A stretch of 64,000 bases of DNA from Macrostomum hystrix (Eukaryota; Platyhelminthes; Macrostomidae): assembly GCA_950097015.1 (NCBI GenBank), contig CATNEN010000025.1:5818001-5882000 (forward strand). Direction: 5' to 3'. Shown here piece by piece: positions 12,201 through 23,400 of the stretch. The translations under genes were made by a program, and so were the position numbers. Below the pieces are notes generated by a model, which was not told the origin of the DNA, searched no databases, and saw only the letters and a program-made list of their open reading frames with translations. Each line of letters begins with the position of its first letter. Positions within the stretch are counted from its first letter, which is position 1.

Positions 12201-13507
12201 GTGAAGCATACATTTTTGGCCTTGTCTCACTTGGCTCTACAAAAATAATGTCATTTGAGCCACTCAAAGTACACTACACATTACATAACATGTGCACTGA
12301 ATTTCATTCAGCATGTGCACGTAGCTATGTACATGTAACTCAATTGTGCCCTTCTATTGCATCGTCATGATTTGCAATATTTGCATATTACATTTGTCAA
12401 TTCATTGTGCCTACCTAATGCTTTTATCAGTGCTTTTTTTATCTGCATTTACTTTTAACTGCCTTTAAATCAATTAATTGTTTGAATTATGCATAATCAA
12501 ATATTCAAATCACATTCATAATTAAAATGAGCAATGAACAAATAGTCAAGATTGTCATATTAAATTGAATATTGTGACACTTTTGCTCAAATCGTCATCA
12601 TCATATGACGTTTTAGAATATGACAATTTGATCTGTACCCAAGGACAATACCTGGATCAACAGTGAGGACCACAATTTCAACTCCTTAATAGGCTTTCTT
12701 TTTGAGTGATTAACTAAGTTATAAGGGGTTGTAGCGCTACCACGAGAACCTCTATCATTTGTAAGAGAAAAGAATTAACCGGACATATAATCAAATGGCT
12801 ATTTGTCTGGTAGGCCTAAACTGGACAAATAACAACTACCTAAATTTTATGATAAAACGATTAAAATAAACAGTTAAAAGTCTTTTTCTTCTACAATTTA
12901 TTTTTGCGTAATATAATATTTAGCATAATATTTACTTCAGATTATTTTATACAAAATTATATCCCTCTAAAATCTATAGCTTTAGGCTATTTACAAACTT
13001 AGAGATAAATAATAGTTAGCAATTGAAAGCATTCTAGATTCATTTAAAATTAGGAATAGTAAATTAGTAACTATTAGTAAATTTAGTAAATACTAAAGTA
13101 TTTATACAGAATCATTCAGAGCATATTATAATTCTATTAATTTCATAATATGAACATTTTTCAGCATCAAAACTAATCCTTTTCGGTTTAAAGGTCCAGT
13201 GTTGTTGATTTAGCTATTTCTTATAGAACTAATTGAAACATAAGGGTTATAGAAATTAACATTCAATAATTATTAAACATATGTAGCATTTTTATGTATT
13301 TATACATTATTATCCTTTTAGATATAAACCTAATAATTCTAAGAGAAAATAAGTAATATGACTCTTAATGTAAAGTTCAGGTATGAAGTGCATGCTGTTC
13401 TGTTTAAATATACTTACATCTTGTGTTTCAAGAAACTCGAGGAAGGTTGACGCCAAGTTGCGATCTAAATACAAGCTTAGTGTTTTAGTTAGGTCATACG
13501 CTGCCAT
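242..13507 (-). CDS. eIF3e: Eukaryotic translation initiation factor 3 subunit E (INT6), 5' three coding exons; C-terminal part outside the window
   Basis: eIF3e is a core subunit of the cytoplasmic eIF3 complex that helps load mRNA on the 40S ribosome. Three exons join in frame. Exon 1 is 13418-13507 (ATG at 13507; starts MAAYDLTKTL, close to animal MAEYDLT) with donor GTAAGT. Exon 2 is 1210-1677, contains KLDLLEKTNMVDY, and ends with donor GTTTCA. Exon 3 is 242-541, contains LLQQRTWLLHWSLFVFFN and NAIQTLAPHLLRYL, and ends IRVIQQ before donor GTCAGA. These are hallmark segments of the eIF3e N-terminal helical region. The joins give 286 codons of a family usually near 445, so the C-terminal PCI domain must lie left of position 1. 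Both introns are phase 0. Intron 1 (1678-13417) is about 11.7 kb because a DNA transposon sits in it on the opposite strand. The reading frames are intact and the gene looks functional. Confidence 0.93.
586..922 (+). mobile_element. tRNA-derived SINE, family A, full-length copy
   Basis: The head is tRNA-like: an A box TGGCAGAGCGG and a B-box-like GAGCTCGATTCC about 45 bp later. A tRNA-unrelated body follows and ends near ACTAAATGATGTGCCAT. A second copy of about 325 bp lies at 19624-19949 on the other strand, and head-only fragments occur elsewhere. It lies in eIF3e intron 2, antisense to the gene. Confidence 0.8.
960..1080 (-). mobile_element. SINE family A tail fragment, inverted relative to the preceding copy
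   Basis: The stretch TTGGTGACAGTAGACCCGCA through CTGACTCCTGAG is the reverse complement of the 3' part of the SINE at 586-922. Two copies therefore face each other across a short spacer. The tRNA-like head is missing. Confidence 0.6.
1678..3111. other. eIF3e intron 1, AT-rich, no feature recognised
   Basis: This is strongly AT-rich intron sequence between exon 2 and the tRNA-like sequence before the transposon. I see no exon-like, repeat or RNA feature in it. Confidence 0.6.
3112..3184 (+). mobile_element. tRNA-Lys-like sequence (SINE head or tRNA pseudogene)
   Basis: It has D-arm TAGCTCAGTC, an anticodon stem-loop TGGGA-CTCCTAA-TCCCA and a T-arm GTGGGTTTGAGCCC, a pattern matching animal tRNA-Lys. 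The anticodon would read CCT rather than CTT, and the two sides of the acceptor stem do not pair. It is therefore a tRNA-derived relic and not a working tRNA gene. Confidence 0.55.
3340..3690. repeat. Left subterminal motif array of the transposon
   Basis: There are many short motifs of the type CCGGACAAA, CCGGATGA, GTCCGG and GTCCAG in both orientations. They mirror the right end at 11155-11500. In CACTA elements such arrays are binding sites for an element-encoded DNA-binding protein; that role here is inferred. Confidence 0.75.
3691..4165 (+). other. Transposon 5' untranslated/promoter region
   Basis: This is non-coding sequence between the subterminal array and the first transposase ATG. 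I see no clear TATA box or repeat. Confidence 0.4.
4166..6620 (+). CDS. CACTA/EnSpm-like transposase, interrupted by a frameshift
   Basis: The main block (4689-5998) has a Cys cluster (CNDCNLHSEQRC, later CAHC), then ICADGFPLFN, with the catalytic Asp of a DG motif, and DAPARADALC followed by GCEKC. The last two match the DAPARA...CEKC core of animal EnSpm transposases. The next frame (5907-6620) continues with YNAHQVCCHMLPYA and LFESMHTRLRRQI, the region expected to hold the third acidic residue. The two blocks are separated by a one-base shift near 5904-5907. A probable intron 4537-4688 (GTGAGT...CCCAG) joins an upstream Ser/Asp-rich segment in frame. The 4166 ATG opens a 112-codon frame beginning MDNSDLPPRLQRRQY that stops at 4504 in another frame, so the true N terminus is unclear. 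The copy is probably inactive unless the shift is a sequence error or is bypassed. Confidence 0.8.
6621..7253 (+). other. Transposon spacer between genes 1 and 2
   Basis: This is AT-rich, non-coding sequence inside the element. It presumably holds the transposase 3' UTR and the promoter of the next gene. No motif is recognised with confidence. Confidence 0.4.
7254..7994 (+). CDS. Transposon-encoded acidic repeat protein with C-terminal CxxC/RHR motif
   Basis: The frame starts at a true ATG. Residues about 48-105 are an acidic Ser/Thr/Asp repeat in three near-identical copies of 20 residues (VDSDVDSDDTHTTLGSPAAQ), encoded by 60-bp direct repeats at 7396-7575. The C-terminal part reads CPDCEAWYANLP, then about 12 residues later RHGRHRHR and then APNFFP. 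That layout (CxxC, aromatic, spacer, RHR, Pro-rich) resembles the C-terminal domain of CtIP/Sae2 DNA-end-resection factors. This is a by-eye resemblance and not a secure assignment. Around 7920-7950 another frame continues as a Pro/Arg/Lys-rich tail that stops at about 8080, so a small frameshift may have altered the true C terminus. The function is unknown; an accessory role in transposition or repair is inferred from its position. Confidence 0.55.
   Translation: MSTKGSTALHCSYMSRRTGQLSGTPDWSLILDGLIGDGVDDLLGDSVDSEVESDDTHTTLGSPAAQVDSDVDSDDTHTTLGSPAAQVDSDVDSDDTLTTLGSPVAHVQQLDSQAWDSSPQAVESEDAVAQEIQELVLSPSELRRPTPVASSTQVDASTQVRKQYAADYNRLPDEPPPTFDSRRRYDRQRLPAQTCPDCEAWYANLPAEVRDQRLQRHGRHRHRPIIQAPNFFPSTCPPVRHHFRWS
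8081..8549 (+). other. Transposon spacer with a short GGGATA-type repeat; promoter region of gene 3
   Basis: The sequence at 8127-8170 is an irregular (GGGATA)n-like tract. Further down, CATATAAAAGG near 8405 is a good TATA-box candidate, about 140 bp before the gene 3 ATG at 8550. Confidence 0.5.
8550..10544 (+). CDS. Transposon-encoded coiled-coil protein with C-terminal BEN-like domain, frameshifted
   Basis: The ATG at 8550 is chosen because the frame opens upstream only with a non-ATG codon. Exon 1 (8550-9336) encodes a Ser/Ala-rich region and an alanine run; its end, from CSSCRGLVLELQREK, begins a coiled coil. Intron 9337-9506 (GTAAGT...CGCAG) joins in frame to exon 2, which continues the coiled coil (ELKLLRTSETNLLAQNRTLL). 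A Ser/Asp-rich linker follows. Within a seven-T run at about 9980 the frame must shift to continue into RLALLRAVFRAVFTSQELAN, SSLSGRR and VAVARQWLQ, ending at 10544. The motif LFT.eEL..SSL.G, then a P.K...A...W helix, is the pattern of BEN domains, which bind DNA in chromatin regulators and some DNA viruses. I infer a DNA-binding accessory role, perhaps on the CCGGA-type terminal motifs. Confidence 0.65.
10655..10765. repeat. 33-bp tandem repeat inside the transposon
   Basis: GGCCATTTGAGGATATTGGA and the following GCAGGGTGGTTCT occur as two full tandem units plus partial units on both sides. They lie 3' of the BEN-like gene. Confidence 0.75.
11155..11500. repeat. Right subterminal motif array of the transposon
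   Basis: Dense CCGGAT, TCCGG, CCAGAC and TCTGGA motifs in both orientations mirror the left array. Confidence 0.75.
11515..13417. other. eIF3e intron 1, AT-rich remainder
   Basis: This is AT-rich intron between the transposon and exon 1. Several AAATNGTCATATT-like phrases recur loosely near 12090-12640, but I find no defined repeat or gene. Confidence 0.5.
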
Positions 13508-13770
13508 GATTTAGCTAACTGAATAAACTACTACAGAGAAACACGAAGCTACTCACTACTTTACCACGCTGAAAAGAAAAACTTTGCGTTGTCCAATTTT
13601 AAATCTGTGCTTTTTAGTTGAGGTTTAAAACAAACGCGGATGATCCCACAATAAAAAAAAGATAAATATTTTTAGAATTACTTTGTATTATGCCAACAAA
13701 AAACTGAATGCTAGTTTTATTATTGCAATTATATTTTTCAATGTCATCAAAACTTAAATAGTCTAACTGC

Positions 13771-13817
13771 CAAGGACCACTAGAAGAAAAAAATGGCCCT
13801 TCTTCTAGTGTTCCTTG
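13771..13817. repeat. Short hairpin-forming inverted repeat
   Basis: CAAGGACCACTAGAAGAA at 13771-13788 pairs with TTCTTCTAGTGTTCCTTG at 13800-13817, with 17 of 18 positions complementary and an 11-nt loop. The stem is shorter than a usual microRNA precursor. It could be a tiny foldback element. Confidence 0.7.
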
Positions 13818-15455
13818 CTAACTGCTTTTACAGGACGGAAAATAGCTTAAATTAAAGCTTGGCCTCTGAAAAATAACTTTCATACCAGACGTTTGTTCTA
13901 TGAGAGGTTCGCATGAGCTTTAAATTCCCGCAAGTAAAACATTAGACTAATTCACACGGACATTGTAGTTTTTATTGCTATGAATTTTATTAATAATTTA
14001 TTCATTTAATTATTCAGTTCTTCATTTTATGTAAGGTTTATAGTTTTGCATAAAGCGCTTCATATTTTCAGGCGGTCAATTAGTTTTTGCGTTAGATACA
14101 ATTTAAGAGTACCGTAATTTTATCTCTATTAACAAGCGTTTGAGATCGAAAAACGAAAAAAACTTTGTTACAGAAAAAATTGGGAATGTTGACAATCAGT
14201 TTATAATAGCTATTAATATATCGTTTATTTATTTACGCAGCTAACTACAAGCTAACTGTTATAATTGCATATACAAAGCTATAGGGTGCAGCCAGAGCGA
14301 AGATTTTACTATTAAAATAATAAATGTGATAGCTAGAAAACGAAGCATTGCTATCAACATAAATAGAGAACATTCCGTGGTTTATAATAGGCTATTCGAG
14401 GCTCCATTGATTTATGTGCAACTTTACGTGCTTCGTGGAACCCAGAAGTTTTACATCTATCTGCAACGAAAAAAATAGTTAATATATCGCATCACTATAA
14501 ATAAATAATTTAATATACACAGAAAGTAAAATATTATAATTATCGCAGTATTGACAACAAAGCTTTGTGTTCGCTCGAATGCTTTAGAGTTCTCTGTACC
14601 GTATTTAGTGAGCTACAATACCAAATAACAGTAAGGTAAATTTAAATTGCATTAAAAAAACCGAGTGCAAGTAAAAACTAATTAGGTCTAATTTACAGTT
14701 TAAAATTAATATTTTTAATTCAGGCGAAGTCAATAAAACTTTTGCTTAATATGCTCGTCTTTCGTTTATGTTTAAATTAAACTTTTTTAATTAAGTTAAA
14801 AAAATAATAATGAAGTAGTTTTTAATTTTCGTAGTTCCTTTTTTAGTTTTGCACTTCGCAACACTATAGTTTTAAACACGCAAATTAGGGACTAGAGAAA
14901 AAAGAAAAGCTAAACAAGCAGACTTGCAGAAGCTACAAAAAATTTATACAACAATACGATTTATCTCATTCTTGATTGCATTCGATTAGTTTAGTGTGCG
15001 AAATTCGATCCGTTAGATTCGGTAAAAAGAAGTCGGGATTTTCCAGGATTTAACACAGTTCTTTTCAAGTTATACACATGAAAAGTGATCTGAAAAGATT
15101 AAATATCGTAGCATAAAGTACACTTCAGGTTTATGAAAACTGTTTCGCGTGCTTAACTAAGAGACGCATAGATAGATCTCTTAGATAACTAAGAGATAGA
15201 CACAGACAGAAATGACACCTTACCAAGTTGGAACAACACCTAAAAACCAGCACTTTCAGATACAATTAACAGACAAAAAACGTCACCATTGTACATAACA
15301 GTGAATCTTGCATACTGACTCACTGTGATGCAATGAAATAGAAAAATAAAACAGAGCAGAATAATAAAAAAGAAGAACTATTGCAAATAAGCGACCAAAA
15401 CAGACTGCGTTTAGCGCCCGCTTTTTATTATGCCAGAGTTATTGAACGCATGCGC

Positions 15456-15490
15456 ACGTGTGTGTGTGTGTATGTGTGTATGTGTGTGTC
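15456..15490. repeat. (TG)n microsatellite
   Basis: An alternating TG tract with a few TA interruptions. Confidence 0.85.
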
Positions 15491-16057
15491 GGCCTGGGGT
15501 TCGGTGCTATTTAACAGTGCAAATATGGCAATCAGCATCAGCATATGGAGAAGAATGAGAAGATTGCCAAACAAAGGAAGTGCCGAAGGGAGACAGACAG
15601 CAACAGCATGCTAAACAACTTGGTAAGCAAAAGTTTTTTAGTCAGATTGATAAAAGATGGCGCCGTAGTAGAGACGGGGGAGAGTTAAGATCGGAATGCA
15701 AGGAAATTTATAGTACTTGGGTAGTAGTTTCTAAAGATTTTGCTACAAAAAAGCACTACAGACTACTGGTAGTAGGCCAATGCTTTAAAAAATGTCTGCT
15801 TATGCTGTTCATTATTTCCGTTATTCCTTGGATTCCGTAATTACAGTGCCGCAGTTCTTTGAATTGCGTTATTAGAAAGAAAGAGAACAGACAATAAATG
15901 AGGTCGCCGTGCTCGGTAACGCCAAACATAAATAGTCAGTTTAAGCAAATATATCAGCGACAACAGAGAAATTCAGCAACAGATTAAAATGATCGATGGA
16001 GTCGCGACCGACTTCGAGGTGAACTCTATCTCACTCGCTGTCTCTCTATTTTCGCGT

Positions 16058-16141
16058 TTAACCCTTGGGCACAAAGCCGGCAATGAGACCGCCAACAATG
16101 AAGAGCAGAACAATCAGGCAGATGATCATGATGATCTTCTT
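16058..16141 (-). CDS. STX1A: Syntaxin-1 alternative last exon, anchor form 1
   Basis: It follows acceptor ATATTTGCAG. It encodes [18 protein letters not shown] and a short tail ending PKG, 27 residues and a stop. This is close to the vertebrate KKIMIII-type anchor and joins exon 19041-19151 in phase 0. It is the more distal of two mutually exclusive terminal exons. Confidence 0.9.
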   Translation of the reverse strand, partial: KKIIMIICLIVLLFIVGGLIAGFVPKG

Positions 16142-17376
16142 CTGCAAATATGCGCAAGCGAAGGATGGGCGGACAAAATTTTGGTTATGTTGGATTAATA
16201 AGCCCTTAAAGTTACATTGGAGTCAAGAGATAATCAACAAGTGGGCCGCGCCACTATGTACGTTATATTTTCAAACCCATATGTACATTCATCGCACCCA
16301 CCTCACGCTGCCCGACTGCCACCAGCCAATAGCAGGCAGGCTACGCAGTTCGCAATGACTAATCAATTAATGCTTAATTATCCGAGCCAGCATTGATTAC
16401 GAGACTAAAGCAGAAAGTAAGTGCTTAAATGTGCAAAAACAAAAACGAAAACAACATTTATTTAGGAACACAAGATGTGTTGTATAGACGCGCTAACATA
16501 TTAGTCAATAAATATCCATAACTTAACTCGAGTGGCTTAAGCTATTAAAGAGCGTTTATTGGCGTTGAAGTCAACCGAATAAATAATATAATAGTGAAAG
16601 CGCGCAGACTCAGGCAGTGTAAACATGCATAGAAATATTGCAGCTAACTACAAAGCAGGGTAAAGCCATTGATGAGTTACTTTAGTGATGTTTGGGAGCA
16701 AAGGGAGTAAGCTCACAAAATAGGAAAACTATACGTTGAAATTCGCCTTAAATACCGTTTTCAGCACAGTTTATAAAGAGGTCCATCTATGATCTCTATT
16801 CTGGTCTAGTTAAATATAATCGTGGAAAACTTAACAGTGCAACAAATTATCAACACAAGCAGTCTGTCTGAACAGCGATGATAGGGAATATTTTACACTA
16901 ATCTGGACCTCAAAGAGCAATGACAGCAAGGACTACAAACGAATAATTTACGAGCGTATAAATAATAGAGAGACCTCGGTACACGGCAGGAATAGTAAAA
17001 CTGACAACGATAAACCAACACTGCAGACTTTAAATATCTTAAATTTCTATTTATGATTTACATTTAAAATTAGTTTTTTTACTACTATAAGTACAAAGTC
17101 GCACATATTTTAGAGGAGTTTCAATCGATTTGAATTACCAAAAACAGTTCAGTAGCAAAATAATACTGAAATAATAGGCATAATATAAATACGGGATAAC
17201 TAAATTAGCTATTTTTAATCGACGGGAACTATCAGCACTAACTCACAGCCGACAGGAAGAGGTACTTTATATGGAACAAATTTTCACCAAATGTAGGCGT
17301 TAATTCAGAATCGAAACCTAGTTTTGGAACCAAACTTGGACACGGCCTAAAGCGCTTAATTATTTAGTTAAAATTA

Positions 17377-17417
<41 letters not shown>

Positions 17418-20400
17418 TTGTTTATCAACCGCGTTGGCTTCCGAGTACGGAGCCTAGAATGATAGCGACAATCACTAAGACGATCACTATGGCAACGATT
17501 ATCAGGCAAATCCGCTTCTGAAAATAAGTTGTGCAGGGTTTGATTGGGCGTTACAACATTGATATATTATTCACGATTATGTATGACAACATTAAAAGTG
17601 TGTTCAAACTAAATAAAAATTACACAATACGCAAAACAACAACAACGTTATACAACACTGAAAATATAGATAAAACAGAATGTTGAGTAAAGATAGTTAA
17701 GCCGGAAGCGTGCTTAGTGAATGCAGAACTAGCAAATCTATGAGTGCGTTGCTTTGGCTCGTTTGAATTTTAAAATAATCTTATGCCCAAGTATTGAATA
17801 AAGCATATAAGCCAATAACAATCCACTCCTACACTTTATTAGCTAACTAGCTATACTGGCAGAGTAACCCGATACAATGTTACATAGCATTCTTCAAGAT
17901 GGCTTGTTTCGGAGACACACATGATTGGGCATTGTCAGAGCAGAGACACACATGATTGGGTAATGTCAGAGACACACATGATTGGGTAATGTCAGACACA
18001 CACATGATTGGGTAATGTCAGACACACACATGATTGGGCAATGTCAGAGACACACATGATTGGGTAATGTCAGACACACACATGATTGGGCAATGTCAGA
18101 GACACACATGATTGGGTAATGTCAGAGACACACATGATTGGGTAATGTCAGACACACACATGATTGGGTAATGTCAGACACACACATGATTGGGTAATGT
18201 CAGACACACACATGATTGGGCAATGTCAGAGACACACATGATTGGGTAATGTCAGACACACATATGATTGGGTAATGTCAGACACACATGATTGGGTAAT
18301 GTCAGACACACACATGATTGGGTAATGTCAGACACACACATGATTGGGTAATGTCAGACACACACATGATTGGGCAATGTCAGAGACACACATGATTGGG
18401 TAATGTCAGACACACATATGATTGGGTAATGTCAGACACACACATGATTGGGTAATGTCAGAGACACACATGATTGAGTAATGTCAGACACACATGATTG
18501 GGTAATGTCAGACACACATGATTGGGTAATGTCAGACACACACATGATTGGGTAATGTCAGACACACATGATTTGGTAATGTCAGACACACATGATTGGG
18601 TAATGTCAGACACACACATGATTGGGTAATGTCAGACACACATATGATTGGGTAATGTCAGACACACATGATTGGGTAATGTCAGACACACACATGATTG
18701 GGTAATGTCAGACACACACATGATTGGGTAATGTCAGAGACACACATGATTGAGTAATGTCAGACACACATGATTGGGTAATGTCAGACACACATGATTG
18801 GGTAATGTCAGACACACACATGATTGGGTAATGTCAGACACACATGATTGGGTAATGTCAGACACACACATGATTGGGTAATGTCAGACACACACATGAT
18901 TGGGTAATGTCAGACACACATGATTTGGTAATGTCAGACACAAATGATTTGGTAATGTCAGAGACACACATGATTTGGTAATGTCAGACACAAATGATTG
19001 GGTAATGTCAGAGACAAGCAGTTTCTAGTTCATGACTCACCCGCCGCGCTTTGCTTTGGTACTTGACGGCCTTCTTAGTGTCCTGCTTGGCAGTCTCAAT
19101 GTAGTCAACGGCCTGCTGCACGTTGAACTCGATGCGGTCGATCATCTCTCCCTGAAGTTGCACAGGAAGTTTTGAGTTGATTAGAATAAATGAGAAGATA
19201 TGCGCAATCTACTACTTAATAGGTAAGTAATATCACATGGGCTCTACCTGGCTCTCAACCAGCATGGCCATGTCTAGGAACATGTCGTGCAGTTCCTTGA
19301 TGCTCTTCTCCAGCTTCATGATGTCCTCGTGCCTGGCCTCGATGTCAGCCAGAGACTGCTTGGCCTGCTGAGTGTCTGTCATGATCTGCGAGGCGGTCAG
19401 TAATTAGTGCGAGCAATTCGTTTACTATATAGCGTTAATTGCTGGTTGACAGCAATTGAAGCAGTTGAAGACTCGGATATCGTAAAATAGAGATCGGAAG
19501 TTTGAATCTGAGCCCGAGCGAAAAAATTGTGTCCTTTGGGCAAGACACGTAATTCAGCCAACTGTAAAATGAATGCCAGCATTATTAAAAATGATAATAA
19601 TAGCAAAAATTGTTGCGGGCAATGGCACATCATTTGGTGACACTAGACTCGCAGCCAGAGAGGAGGCAATTCTGCCCATTTCGCTGACTCCTGAGCACAC
19701 ACGCACACAGATACCGTACACAGGCACACGCTCACGCAGGTGTGTACATCTGCCCTGACTTTCTCATTGTCAGGCAGTATACACTTTCACTGTGCCTTGG
19801 AGATTGACCCTTAAGGGCGTAAATTGCACGACAAGCCCCCAAGCCTTCTCTCCGCGGCTGCGCCCCAAATAAATGTGGCCTCGCAGCGGAATCGAACTCA
19901 GGGACCTTGGTGCGAGAGGCGAACGCGTCAACCGCCCTGCCACTCACTGCCTAGGATCCCAGCTTGCTGTGATTTGGGTAGGTGTGGCACCCACACCATT
20001 TAACGGACTAGTAGGTAGCGCACTATTAATCCAGACAGAAAACTCACCCCTTGAGTAAAGATGGCCGGATTTCCTGACTCCAGCATGTTCTCCAGCTCGT
20101 CATTTGTCGTCTCCCGTCCGGCTGAACAAATTGAAATAAAATATGGATTTAATATGCAAATAATAAAAAGGTTTTCGTTTTTTAAATGACAAAAAACTGT
20201 GTTAAGGTAATTTAAGTGAATGTTTAATTATGAAACTAAAGTCAAGTTTAAAAAACCATTGTTAAAATATTAACTAATGAAAAACATATAAACACTGTCA
20301 CCGTAGTTATCTAATATTAACAATTTCGCCGCAGCAGCGACGTGATTTCGGGTCACCTAGCATCAAAGACTTTGATCATTATAGCTATGATCCTTTTTAA

Positions 20401-23400
20401 CTAACAATTGAATTGCAAAATGTAGAATTCCTTCTGCTTTTTGTTTAGACATTAGATTCCAAGTAATTAACAACCGTGAGATAACAAACACAAAGCATTA
20501 GCCAATAAATTAGAAATGTGCGAATTGTACTTTTAAAAAAGGTTAGTAATTTACCTACAAGCAATCTTTTGCTCCAAGAATAAAAATTAATTAACAGAGC
20601 AAACAATAAGCCACATTTTCATAATAATAAAATCTGATGAAACTTTCTTCCTTATAAAATGTAGTCAAAGCGTTGCCTACCTGACTGCTGGAGTCTGTCA
20701 GTTGACAGACATCGGCTGAAATACAGATTAATAAATCATTTTCAAGACGACCATCTTAAATCAGAAAGTCTCAAAGCGATCATTTATAAATCTGCTTAAA
20801 ATTTAGGAAAACTATACCAGCTTAGGCATTGACAGCTAAAGGATGCAGCACATAACAAACAATATGATTTATCAATACATTTAGAACACCGACGACAGCT
20901 GACACGAAGCGCGAAGAAACGGTACGGAATTCAGCATTTGCTGAAAGCAACAAGCAAGAGAATAAAAACCTGTCTGATCAATCAATATCTTGTGGACTTA
21001 AGTGACGCAATTTGCAGTAAACTATTTCAGCTATTTACAAACTATTCAAATCTTCTTAGTTCTAATGTCGGTCAAAATGTACTTCTATACTCTCTTGCTT
21101 CTTCGTTTGTGTGCGCCTGTCTTTGTCTGTCAGTCTGCGCCTGTCTTTTTCTGCCCGTCTGTGCTGTCTTTGTCTGCCCGTCTGCGCCTGTCTTTGTCTG
21201 TCCGTCTGCGCCTGTCTTAGTCTGTCCATATGCGCCTGTCTTTGTCTATCCATCTGCGCCTGTCTTTGTCTGCCCGTCTGTGCTGTCTTTGTCTATCCAT
21301 CTGCGCCTGTCTTTGTCTGTCCATCTGCGCCTGTCTTGGTCTGTCCATCTGCGCCTGTCTTTGTCTGCCCGTCTGCGCCTGTCTTTGTCTGCCCGTCTGC
21401 GCCTGTCTTTGTCTGCCCGTCTGTGCTGTCTTTGTCTATCCATCTGCGCCTGTCTTGGTCTGTCCGTCTGCGCCTGTCTTTGTCTGCCCATCTGCGCCTT
21501 TCTTTGTCTGTCCGTCTGCGCCCGTCTTTATCTGTCCGTCTGCGCCTGTCTTTGTCTGTCCGTCTGCGCCTGTCTTTGTCTGTCCATCTGCGCCTGTCTT
21601 TGTCTGTCCATCTGCGCCTGTCTTTTTCTGTCCATCTGCGCCTGTCTTTGTCTGTCTGCCTGTCCGTATGCTTACTTTGCATCGTCCGTCTGCCATTTTT
21701 ACTTGCTGTCACTGCTTCAGTGTTGGTAGCTTAAAATGGAAAATTTCTTGACTAAGCTCAAGCATTAACACCTGCATTGTGCCGACTCATCAGGGGTAAA
21801 AAGCGGCTTTTATAGGAAAAAGCAGGAAATAAAAATCTGTCTATTGTCGATTAGCATCCGGAACATTAAAAGCGGTACAAAAAGCATACATTTTCTGCTT
21901 TCACTATCGAACCTTCTTGTTGTTCAAAAAATTGCTCTTACCAAAATCAGACAATCGAAATAACATGACCCGATATGTTGTGAAATCAGTAAAAAAACAA
22001 TTATTCTGACAGCTGACAAAACAGTCACCACAACATAGTTACACTAGGATTAGTTAGTTTCTCGCAATTCCTGGACACAAAATAGTTCTGCTTTTTAACG
22101 ACGACTAAAAGAATACTTTTATCCCTTTTTGGGCGGGGTTGGCGTCTTACTTAGAGCCAAATGGCGGGCAATCTTAGATTTGCACCGCTCCCTGTAGTCA
22201 ATCTGGCAGGCGTTGTAGTCGTTCATAACTTCGACAAATTTGCGCGACAGAGTGGCGTGCTGCAAATAAATCGTGCAGTCGAATCATAATAATTTGCTAT
22301 TATGAATCATCATAGGGTCGGCAATACTGTCATAGTCCGCCAACAGAAAATCGGCCTTGCAAAAACTGGTTGATTAACAGCTATAGTTAGTAAATAAATT
22401 CGAACTTATATTTGAATGTTTTTAGGGATTTCCCATATTTCTTTGTCTAAAAATAGCAACCGATCTAATTAGACGTTTGGCCAATTGCTACGACTTTAGG
22501 CTTGAGGTTTCCCAACTTTGTTTCTAAAAATAGCAACAAATCAACGCGCCTCGACTCGACCAATCGCAATTCGCATGAGACCGATTTTCCATTAAGTTCA
22601 TAGGTTAATTAGCAAATGTACAATTTGTAGCAATATGAAACAAGTTAAAATTTCGAGATACCACGCAGTATTACGCAAGCATTTACAATAGGAATAAATA
22701 GTGCGGATGCATCGCCAGCTTATATTGTAAGTGTCAAAGAGTAAATTTTTCTATAAATAAATCAGACTTTAATTTTTATCAGCATACCAAACAAACATTT
22801 TCTAAACAAAAAACTAACTCAAATCGAAGAAAACAACCATTGCTCTGTGATAGGAAATAAACTTTGACTGGTTGCAACCGGGCATAGCATGCATCGGTGC
22901 ATAATAAACTCTTTATCGCAGGCAGTTATTATTTTTGACGATTAAAGAAACGCGAAAAAAACAGTAATAAATAAATATTTGTTTTAAAGAAAATTTAAAC
23001 GCTATAAATTCTAAATGCTATTATGTCTAAGCAAAGTAGTTAAAATCAAACGAGTTCGTTTCTTTCGTGTCGAAATAGTGAATAAATAATTAGTGAAAAA
23101 ATATACTAGTGAGAAAATTTTCTTCTAGATTAAAGATTTAATTTTTTAATCAAGTCTAAATAAATAATCAAGAAATGATTTTTTGATCTAGAGAAGAAAA
23201 TAAGAAAATCTAATTTCCTTATTAATCTACAAAAAAATCAATAATAATGATATACAAAGTGTTTAGTGTTAATTTTCAGCTAGTAATCATTTCTATGCAA
23301 AGAAATCGTGCAATGCAGACTTGCTTAATATAGAAATTGAAAAGTTGATAAATTGATCAATTGATCAATTCTGATATATTTACCAATCTCCATTTGCCTC

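Larger units (their letters stand above)
13508..16057. other. Intergenic region between eIF3e start and syntaxin-1 end
   Basis: AT-rich sequence separates two genes transcribed in the same (minus) direction. It should hold the eIF3e promoter and the syntaxin-1 3' UTR. It contains a perfect-looking hairpin (13771-13817), a TG-rich microsatellite (15456-15490) and a possible minus-strand poly(A) signal (TTTATT at 15424). No further gene is seen. Confidence 0.5.

Noticed and set aside
20938-21751. Several overlapping frames up to 263 codons, Cys/Leu/Ser-rich or Arg/Asp-rich
   Set aside because: They are products of the 24-bp minisatellite in a syntaxin-1 intron.
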